In this document: positions 1-6,432 of the stretch, in pieces | How positions within the stretch are numbered: position 1 is the stretch's first letter | How the letters are laid out: each line of letters starts with the position of its first letter | Assembly (NCBI GenBank): GCA_035527715.1 | Contig: DATKZY010000077.1 | Coordinates: forward strand, 1-45,669 | DNA length: 45,669 nucleotides | Direction of reading: 5' to 3' | Source of the DNA: DSUN01 sp035527715 | GTDB lineage: Bacteria > Planctomycetota > PUPC01 > DSUN01 | Program-made: the position numbers and the translations under genes | Notes under the pieces: model-generated | The model's input: only the letters and a program-made list of their open reading frames with translations | What the model was told of the DNA's origin: nothing | The model's database searches: none

Positions 1-285
1 GCCGGTGGCCTCGACGTAGTCGTTGTTGGCATCGAACGACAGGGCCCAGGGATTGGCATACGTGGTGAGGGCCGCGTCGTTGGTCCAGACGGGCGGGTTG
101 GCGCTGGGGTTCAGCGTGCCCGTGTGGCCGCCGACGATGTCAGCCGCCGTCGTTGACGGAGTTGCCGGGGTGCCATCGTCGAAGGTCCAGTACGCAACAA
201 GACCCGCGCCTGCCGGCTGCGGGTCTGTGGCGAGCAGCGCGCCGAGCGCTGCGACCGCGGCGAATGCCAATCCATGGTGTCTCAT
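1..285 (-). CDS. LamG-type secreted protein, N-terminal part (truncated by window edge)
   Basis: Reading the minus strand from the ATG at 285 gives 95 codons open to the window edge. The first ~28 residues form a signal peptide (MRHHGLAFAAVAALGALLAT, then an Ala/Gly cleavage region). The mature start, GLVAYWTFDDGT, is the usual opening of LamG/concanavalin-like domains in planctomycete surface proteins, and ALSFDANNDYVEA is the typical LamG strand that follows. A strong AAGGAGG ribosome site lies at 293-300. The ATG overlaps the stop of the upstream PEP-CTERM gene as ATGA, so the two are probably translationally coupled. The C-terminus is outside the window, so a sorting signal cannot be assessed. 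The function is probably an exported sugar-binding or surface protein; this is inferred. Confidence 0.8.
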   Translation of the reverse strand, partial: MRHHGLAFAAVAALGALLATDPQPAGAGLVAYWTFDDGTPATPSTTAADIVGGHTGTLNPSANPPVWTNDAALTTYANPWALSFDANNDYVEATG

Positions 286-2180
286 TCTCGTTTCCTCCTT
301 CGCTTCCTTGCGGTTCGCCGTCGGGCGAGGGTGAGGATGGGCAGCGCGAGCAAGGTGAGGGTGCCCGGCTCGGGGACCGTGACGTCCCGCCAGAGGCCCC
401 TCACGTCGTTTGGCCCCAGCGCGCTGCCGTAGAAGTCGAAAATGGCGATGTGGCCAGAGAACTGCCCGAAACCGTTGAGCAGCCCTGTATAGTTGCCGCC
501 GATGGCGCTGCCGCCCGTCATGCCCATGCCCCCATCGTCCGCGCCAGTCCAGTCAGTGAATCCCGTGACGTCGAGGGCCGCATCGGCCAGGCCGCCGTTC
601 ACATAGAGGTAGAGGTCGGGAGCCGCCGTCGAGCCGCCGCTGCCCGACAGGTCAATCACGCCGACCGCCTGGGTGAAGCGGTCGGTCGTGAGCCCGTTGA
701 AGACCAACTGCTGCGTGGTCAGCGCGGAATTCGAGCAGGCGGTGAACAGCAGCGAGGCGCCGTCAATGGCCATCGAGACGCCATTCCCCGCGCCGCCGAG
801 CTCCCAGAGGATCTCCTTGCCCGCCAGGTCGAAGGGCCGGAACCAGAGGACGAAGCTGGCCGACTCGTCCGTGGGGTTGGTGCCGAAGCCCTCGAGGGTG
901 GGCATCGTGCCCCGGGCGCTGGGGAACACGTAGGCCTGGGACAGACCCCACCCGACGTCTCGGGGCACACCCACGCGGGTGTTGGCGTTGATGGTCCAGT
1001 AGAACGAGCCCTCGCCATTGATGTTTTCCCAGCGAGTGTTGCTCGTCGTGTCCTGGCTCGCGCGGTAGCGGAGGGTCGGGTAGGGCAGGTCGGGCAGGGC
1101 GTCGGCCTTCAACTGGAATGCCTGGGAGAAGGCGACGAGGCTGGCGGACTCCGTCGTGTGATTCCGCTCGGTATCGTTGAACTGATCCTCGTCCACGGTC
1201 AGCCGCACGGAGGTTCCGGAGAGCGCGCCGCGCCGCAGCCAGCCGCCATCGCCTCCGTCGCGGCGGGCCAGGTTCCCGATCACGAGCGGCGCCGCGCCGA
1301 GCGACTGGTTGAACGACACGCTCACCCCGCTGCCGGCGGGCGACTGGTCGTCCCAGCCCGTGAGTGTGTCGCCCGTGATGAAGGCGTCGTAGAGGATCGT
1401 GTTGGCGCCATCGGAGAACTGGGAGGCGCGGGGCGTGATGGCGAGGTAGCCGATGGTCTCAGGCAGCGTCACGCTGCTGCCGTCGTTGACCTCGGCCCGC
1501 TCGAGCGACAGCTCGGCGCCCGCGGCCGAGAGGTTCTGCACGGCGGCGGTGAGCCAAGGGGTCGAGGGGCCGCCGGGGGCCCCCGTCTCGCTGTTCGTCG
1601 TCTGCACCTGCGCCAGCAGCGACGGTGCGACCGTGAAAACACTCGGGAAGCTGATCGGGTCGAAGCCGCCGGCACTGCCGAACACCGCCGAGGATCGCAC
1701 CGTGGTCGTCGTGGAGAGGGACCCGGCGTGGAGCACCGTGCCATCGGACAGCGTCGCCGTGCCCGGCTCGATGGCGAAGTAGCTCACCGTCATCGCCGCA
1801 TGCGCCCCGTCCTTGGGGGGCGGCTCGACCTGGGAGAGCTCGAAGCCCGCCGTCGTCACGTTGCGGATGCGGATGTCGCACGGGTCGCCGCCATCGGTGG
1901 TTGGCAGCACGAAGACGAGCGGGATGGTGCTGTAGGTCTGCCGGAAGCTTACGCTGGTGAAATCCGTCTGCCCAACCACAGTGCCGGGCAGAGCCACGCT
2001 GTCGGCCTCCATCAGGATCCCTGACGTTCCGACGGCTGCACAAGCCACCAGCCATGCCGCGGCAAGGGCAGTGGCGCCGCCCATCCCGTGCCCGCGCGTG
2101 GCGGAGCGCGCCGGTCGCCAAACACCCATCGGGATTCGGCCACGCCAGACAAGCTGCAAGATAAGGCCTATTCTGGGCAT
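282..2180 (-). CDS. PEP-CTERM sorting domain protein with LamG-like domain
   Basis: 632 residues. The C-terminus has the PEP-CTERM signal: VPEPGTLTLLALPI (near residue 603), a hydrophobic stretch, then an Arg/Lys-rich tail. Such proteins are processed by an exosortase and delivered to the outer surface or EPS. Residues ~60-250 contain a beta-rich region of the kind seen in MshQ-like and PEP-CTERM proteins (FVLPTTDGGDPCDIRIRNV). Residues ~430-600 resemble a LamG jelly roll (TLEGFGTNPTDESASFVLWF, LYLYVNGGLADA). A hydrophobic segment at ~33-52 follows an unusually long basic N-region. An alternative ATG at 2084 would give a classical signal peptide but lacks a ribosome site. The 2180 start has AGAAGGG upstream and fits the sigma-54 promoter at 2208-2223. 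No exosortase is visible in this window. Confidence 0.85.
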   Translation of the reverse strand: MPRIGLILQLVWRGRIPMGVWRPARSATRGHGMGGATALAAAWLVACAAVGTSGILMEADSVALPGTVVGQTDFTSVSFRQTYSTIPLVFVLPTTDGGDPCDIRIRNVTTAGFELSQVEPPPKDGAHAAMTVSYFAIEPGTATLSDGTVLHAGSLSTTTTVRSSAVFGSAGGFDPISFPSVFTVAPSLLAQVQTTNSETGAPGGPSTPWLTAAVQNLSAAGAELSLERAEVNDGSSVTLPETIGYLAITPRASQFSDGANTILYDAFITGDTLTGWDDQSPAGSGVSVSFNQSLGAAPLVIGNLARRDGGDGGWLRRGALSGTSVRLTVDEDQFNDTERNHTTESASLVAFSQAFQLKADALPDLPYPTLRYRASQDTTSNTRWENINGEGSFYWTINANTRVGVPRDVGWGLSQAYVFPSARGTMPTLEGFGTNPTDESASFVLWFRPFDLAGKEILWELGGAGNGVSMAIDGASLLFTACSNSALTTQQLVFNGLTTDRFTQAVGVIDLSGSGGSTAAPDLYLYVNGGLADAALDVTGFTDWTGADDGGMGMTGGSAIGGNYTGLLNGFGQFSGHIAIFDFYGSALGPNDVRGLWRDVTVPEPGTLTLLALPILTLARRRTARKRRRKRE

Positions 2181-2207
2181 ACCCCACCCTTCTCAGTTGG
2201 GTACGGC

Positions 2208-2223
2208 AGCAAATTCCATGCCA
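2208..2223 (-). promoter_or_regulatory. sigma-54 (-24/-12) promoter for the PEP-CTERM operon
   Basis: On the minus strand the sequence is TGGCATGGAATTTGCT. It matches the RpoN consensus TGGCAC-N5-TTGCW with one mismatch, and the invariant GG (2222-2221) and GC (2210-2209) are exactly 10 nt apart. The predicted transcript start at ~2197 leaves a short leader containing the AGAAGGG ribosome site before the ATG at 2180. PEP-CTERM genes in other bacteria are often controlled by the sigma-54-dependent PrsK/PrsR system, which supports the call. Confidence 0.7.
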
Positions 2224-2536
2224 CCGGCTGGGAGGACGCCGACTCCAAGGCGTTGTCCACAAGTTACAGCGCTACAGGCACTTACGGCCACGCGGCCCAA
2301 GTCATCCCGCGGGCCGGGAGACATGCCGAGTCCAGGAATTCCGACAACTCAATGCGCCGCCGAACGGGATTCGCCATAAGTCACAGCGGCGCCAGCGGTT
2401 ACATTGTTAGCTCTTGGCGACGCCTGATTCCGCTTTGTCAGCGCCGGCGAGCGATTGCCTGTTGCCCTCCAATGCCTTCCCAGAGGCTCATCCGCCTGAA
2501 GCGATCGCCCGCAGCGGCCCACCCAGGCGCCCCGCA
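2224..2536. other. Non-coding stretch upstream of the PEP-CTERM promoter
   Basis: No convincing gene is seen. The short open frames here lack ribosome sites and recognisable protein sequence. The stretch is the expected location of activator sites for the sigma-54 promoter. TTACAGCGCTACAG at ~2264-2277 contains an AGCGCT palindrome flanked by two TACA words and is the only candidate noted. Confidence 0.4.
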
Positions 2537-2837
2537 CTAGCACTACAACGCTACTTTCGATGAAAGCGACCTCAACCGACCGTCATTCTGAGCGACGGCC
2601 GCCTCTTGGCGGCCAAAGCATGCCCTGAGCGAAGCGAACGGGTCGAAGAATCTCTCTTGGCTTGCGTCCGGGCACGGAGGCTAGCCCTGTGCCAAAGGTT
2701 CAAAGCGCAGAGAGATTCTTCGCTCCGCCCGCCGGGAGGCCGGCTCCGCTCAGAATGACACCTTCTTTCGGCTTATCTCCTGTGCCAATAAGGAGTTGCA
2801 TCCTTCGGCGCAGGGGAAAGTAGCGTTGTAGTGCTAG
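2537..2837. mobile_element. MITE-like element with perfect 22-bp terminal inverted repeats
   Basis: Positions 2537-2558 (starting CTAGCACTACAACGC) are the exact reverse complement of 2816-2837, which bounds a 301-bp non-coding element. The outermost CTAG at each end is compatible with a 4-bp target duplication, though CTAG is itself a palindrome. Nested inside is a second inverted pair: GTCATTCTGAGCG with GAAGAATCTCTC (2582-2655), against AGAGAGATTCTTCG with CTCAGAATGAC (2707-2760). There is no transposase frame, so any movement would be in trans. Confidence 0.7.
2816..2837. repeat. Right terminal inverted repeat of the MITE-like element
   Basis: Exact 22-bp reverse complement of 2537-2558. 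Its last five bases (GCTAG) are shared with the left arm of the following hairpin repeat, so the two elements abut or overlap. Confidence 0.75.
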
Positions 2838-2874
2838 GCGCTCACCCCCCCTTGCGCACACGTGAGCGCCTAGC
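2833..2874. repeat. Hairpin repeat, copy 1
   Basis: Arms GCTAGGCGCTCAC (2833-2845) and its exact reverse complement (2862-2874) flank a 16-nt loop starting CCCCCC. The same design recurs at 2968-3009, so this is a repeat family, not a single terminator. No gene ends close enough upstream to need a terminator here. Confidence 0.65.
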
Positions 2875-2967
2875 GCAACTAGCCGGCGGCGTGGGACTCT
2901 CCACTTGCTGTAACCTTCGGCAGATTGGGCTCTTACGGCTATCATGACATTGGCTCCGCCGCCCCCC

Positions 2968-3009
2968 GCTAGGCGCTCACCCCCCGTGGTGCACAGGTGA
3001 GCGCCTGGT
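2968..3009. repeat. Hairpin repeat, copy 2
   Basis: The left arm GCTAGGCGCTCAC (2968-2980) and the loop start CCCCC are shared with copy 1. The right arm 2997-3009 pairs over 13 positions with two G-T wobbles. The compensating right-arm changes (CCTAG to CCTGG) keep the stem pairable, which suggests the structure matters or was recently copied. Confidence 0.6.
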
Positions 3010-3100
3010 GGGCGGGACGCGGGTCGAGACCCGCGCGGATGATCGCTCGGGGCGGATGAGCCTTCTCAGACTACCAAGGGCATGCGGGAGTGACGCCAAT

Positions 3101-3129
3101 TTGCAAGAGGCAGACGCTAGTGGCATAAT
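3101..3129 (+). promoter_or_regulatory. sigma-70-type promoter for the GH gene at 3222
   Basis: TTGCAA (3101-3106) and CATAAT (3124-3129) are separated by 17 nt, followed by a ~85-nt leader to the ATG at 3222. This is the only good -35/-10 pair noted upstream of the gene. Confidence 0.55.
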
Positions 3130-3221
3130 CTGACTGAACTTGGCTCGCCGCGACGGGCACAGGCTCCGGGCCGGCGGCGCAGCCGAAACGCGTGGGCCCT
3201 GCCCCGAAGGAGAAGCGCAGG

Positions 3222-6200
3222 ATGCGAGTTCACACCGTTGCCTTGCTCGCGCTCGCCTCGGTAGCGCTCCACGCAGCCGAGGTGGCGATCCGGAGAGCCG
3301 ACCCCGCCGACGCCGAGCTGGCCGAGCACGATGTCCCCGCCTACACGGTGCAGGCCAGGACCTACGCCGCCGAGGTCTTCCCCAATGGCCGCGTCCACCT
3401 CCTCGCCGGTAAGACCGTGCTCATCAGCAACCTCGTCCTCGAGCTTGGCAGAAAGGCAAGGACGCTGGGGAATCTGCACCTCGATGAGAAGGAGCATCGC
3501 ATCACCCTGCGCGAGGGCGAGCCGCCCAAGAAGGGGCAGCCCGCCAAGGGCGGCACGCTCGACACGATGTCGAAGGCCCTCAGCGAGAGCATGGACCTGC
3601 CCGACCTGCCCGGCTTCACGCTCCACTTCCTGCCCGACAAGGTCGAAATCATCCCCGCATCGCTCCGCGCGCCCAAGGGCAAGGGCAAGGAGCAGCCGCC
3701 CGTGTTCGACATTTCAGGCGTGTTCGGTGACGACGCCGTCACCGTGAAGAACCTCCGCAGCGGCGACGCGGATGCCCTCCCCGCCAACTACATCTGCTCG
3801 CGCCACATCTTCTCCTTCTACCAGATGTACGGCCGCTACTGGCCCGACATCGAGGTGGCCTATGCCGACGGCACGCGGCTGGAGCTCCGCGGCATCACGG
3901 GCGTGTCGCACTACGCCATCGGCAAGGGCGACCCGTACACCAACGAGGCGCTGAAGGGGAAGCGCGGCTACTTCGGCCTCCGCGAGGCCAAGGGGGAGAA
4001 CGTCATCACGCTCGCCATCCGCGCGGCCGACGCCAAGGCTGCCGTCTCCCCTGCCCCCTACTTCACCGTGCGGCCCGACAAGCCGCGAAGCCTGTTCTAC
4101 GAGGATGAGCGGGTCGTCTACCACCTCGACTTCGCCGAGCCGTACCTCGTCCCCGGCAAGTGGCTGCTCCGCTGGCGAATCGAGGACCACATGCAGCGCG
4201 AGGTCGGCACCGGCGAACAGCCCGTGACCATCGAGCCCGGCAAGGTGCCCGAGGTCGCCGTGGACCTGACACCCAAGGAGATGGGCTACTTCCGCGCGCG
4301 ACTGACCCTCTCGCGGCCGGACGCCAAGGCGGCGCAACGCATCCACGATGTGTCGTTCTCGCGCGTCCGGCCCGAGGCTCCGAAGCTCCGCGACCTCGAT
4401 GGCAAGGGGGGCGCGGACGGCGAGATGCTCTGGGCCAATATCCTCGGCATGCGCGGCATCCGCCTCAACCCCTCCTTCGCCAACACCTGGCGCGAACATC
4501 ACAAGCCCGACGGCTCGATTGACTGGGAGGCATGGGCGAAGAAGTTCGCCGCCTACCTCGAGCCGGCGAAGCAAGGCACACTCAAGGGCTTCTTCTCGTT
4601 CACTGGCCTGGACTGGTCGGGCGACCTCGACAAGTGGTTCGCCGAGAAGTACCCCGATGCCGAGCAGCGCAAGAAGGCCATGGCCGAGGCCAAGCAGCGT
4701 TACCTCACCGACTACGCCCGCGAGGCCGCGAAGCTCGGCGTCGCCATCTGGGAGCCGATCAACGAGCCCGACCTCGGCATGCCGCCCGAGAAGTACATCG
4801 AGGACGTCCTCAAGTTCCAATACCCCGCCGTGAAGGCGGGGAACCCGCAGGTGAACTTCCTCGGTGGCTCGCTCTGTGGCCTCGACAAGTATCGCTGGCT
4901 CCGTCGCCTCTACGAGCTGGGCGGCGACAAGTTTTTCGACGGCGTGTCGTTCCATCCTTACACGGGGGTCGGCTTCCAGGAGGTCTATCGTAGCGAGCTT
5001 GACGAGTGGTGGCAGGTGCTCCGCGACTTCAAGGACACGTCGCACGGCATCTGGATGACCGAGAGCGCCTGGCATCGCGGCTGGATGTTCAACGACTACG
5101 TGTACGACCGCTTCAACGCCTTCCGTCAGAGCCAGGCCCGCCACGCCGCGCTCATGCACCTCAACGCCGAGGCCATGGCCATCCCGCGCGACCGCATTTA
5201 CGACTTCTACCTCGTCGAGCACGGCTACAACGAGTTCTTCCTCGTCACCTACAACTACCCCACGCCCGCCGCCATCTCGATCCAGGTGATGAACGAGTGC
5301 CTGCGCGACGCGAAGTTCCAGCGCGAAGTCCCCCTCCCCACCTTCGGCCACTACTTCCAGCTCTATCGCGACGACACGCGCACAGTGGCCGTCGCTTTCA
5401 CGGGCGACGAGCCGGCCGAGTTGACCCTGGCAACCGATGCCGCCGAAGTCGTCGCCACCGACCTGATGGGAAATCGCCGCGCCCTCGAGCCCGAGGGCGG
5501 CAAGCTCCGCCTCACCATTTCGGGCGACCCCACGTATCTCGTCGTCGGGGCGAAGAACAAGATTGAGCCTGTCCTCACCGACCTGCGGGTCCAGCCGAAC
5601 CTGGCGCTCACGACCCTCGGCGCAACGGCCTCGGCCTCTTCCGTCGCCAAGCCCAAGAAGGGCGAGCCGCTGCCCCCTGTCACCGCCCTCGCGGGCGACC
5701 CGACCTGCTGGTCGAGCGCCGGCGCACTCACCGGCGCCCGCCGCGGCTGGGACGAGGATGAGAGCAGCAAAGACCAGTGGCCCGACTGGTTCGAGGTCAA
5801 GCTCCCGAAACCCGTCCCCGTCGCCCGCGTCCGCGTCGTCCACGACTATGGTGCCTGGGAGCGCGTGCTGCGTGACTGGGATGTGCAGGCATCTGTGAAC
5901 GGCCAGTGGAAGACGGTTGACCAGGTTCGCGGGAACCGCTATCGCTTCGTCACCGACCACCGCTTCGAGCCTGTGACCACCGACCGCGTGCGGGTGCTCG
6001 TCACGGCGGTCAACTCATGCCTCTTCGAGGACATCCCCTGGATTCCCAAGCTCTCGACGCTTCGGGCGGTCGAGGTCTTCGGCCCGCCGGGCGCCCCGGC
6101 AAGGGCATTCTTCATCAATGAACTACCCAAGAAGCGCATCCTCGCCCCGGGTGGCGAGGCCGAGCTTCTGTTCCGGATCCAGAACGCCACCAATGACCCG

Positions 6201-6425
6201 GTCCGGGGTGAGGTGAGGCTCAAACTCCCCGAAGGCGTCACCGCCGACACGATGGTGCAGAAGGTCTCGATGGGGGGCGACGCAGTGTGTGTCTTCAAGG
6301 TCAAGCTCAGCGACCAGGCCCCCGAGGGCCTCTACACCGTCGTCGCCGGGCTCTACGAGGGCGATGCCCTCATCAGCCCGGACTTCGCGACTCGGGTGCT
6401 CTGCTGCAAGAAGCCACAGAAATAG
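3222..6425 (+). CDS. Secreted clan GH-A glycoside hydrolase with discoidin-like domain
   Basis: 1067 residues. The ATG at 3222 has AAGGAG 9 nt upstream and begins a signal peptide (MRVHTVALLALASVALHA); the GTG at 3192 lies before the ribosome site. Residues ~30-395 are beta-rich with no recognised domain. Residues ~400-740 resemble a GH39/GH-A TIM barrel: WEPINEPDLG carries the likely acid/base Glu515, and WMTESAW the likely nucleophile Glu614, ~99 residues apart as usual for clan A. FHPYTG is the typical strand-6 motif. Residues ~795-955 look like an F5/8 type C carbohydrate-binding domain. The last ~100 residues look like a NEW3/Ig-type domain (APGGEAELLFRIQNATNDPV). It probably cleaves an extracellular polysaccharide; the substrate cannot be read from sequence. 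The next gene starts 7 nt downstream, so this is an operon. Confidence 0.8.
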   Translation: MRVHTVALLALASVALHAAEVAIRRADPADAELAEHDVPAYTVQARTYAAEVFPNGRVHLLAGKTVLISNLVLELGRKARTLGNLHLDEKEHRITLREGEPPKKGQPAKGGTLDTMSKALSESMDLPDLPGFTLHFLPDKVEIIPASLRAPKGKGKEQPPVFDISGVFGDDAVTVKNLRSGDADALPANYICSRHIFSFYQMYGRYWPDIEVAYADGTRLELRGITGVSHYAIGKGDPYTNEALKGKRGYFGLREAKGENVITLAIRAADAKAAVSPAPYFTVRPDKPRSLFYEDERVVYHLDFAEPYLVPGKWLLRWRIEDHMQREVGTGEQPVTIEPGKVPEVAVDLTPKEMGYFRARLTLSRPDAKAAQRIHDVSFSRVRPEAPKLRDLDGKGGADGEMLWANILGMRGIRLNPSFANTWREHHKPDGSIDWEAWAKKFAAYLEPAKQGTLKGFFSFTGLDWSGDLDKWFAEKYPDAEQRKKAMAEAKQRYLTDYAREAAKLGVAIWEPINEPDLGMPPEKYIEDVLKFQYPAVKAGNPQVNFLGGSLCGLDKYRWLRRLYELGGDKFFDGVSFHPYTGVGFQEVYRSELDEWWQVLRDFKDTSHGIWMTESAWHRGWMFNDYVYDRFNAFRQSQARHAALMHLNAEAMAIPRDRIYDFYLVEHGYNEFFLVTYNYPTPAAISIQVMNECLRDAKFQREVPLPTFGHYFQLYRDDTRTVAVAFTGDEPAELTLATDAAEVVATDLMGNRRALEPEGGKLRLTISGDPTYLVVGAKNKIEPVLTDLRVQPNLALTTLGATASASSVAKPKKGEPLPPVTALAGDPTCWSSAGALTGARRGWDEDESSKDQWPDWFEVKLPKPVPVARVRVVHDYGAWERVLRDWDVQASVNGQWKTVDQVRGNRYRFVTDHRFEPVTTDRVRVLVTAVNSCLFEDIPWIPKLSTLRAVEVFGPPGAPARAFFINELPKKRILAPGGEAELLFRIQNATNDPVRGEVRLKLPEGVTADTMVQKVSMGGDAVCVFKVKLSDQAPEGLYTVVAGLYEGDALISPDFATRVLCCKKPQK

Positions 6426-6432
6426 GAGAAGC

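Noticed and set aside
153..2024. Long plus-strand reading frame opposite the PEP-CTERM gene
   Set aside because: Low-complexity Arg/Gly/Glu composition typical of GC-rich antisense frames. The minus strand carries a clear PEP-CTERM signal.
2349..2945. Small minus-strand frames in the 1-kb gap before the first GH gene
   Set aside because: They lie across repeat elements and lack ribosome sites and protein-like composition.
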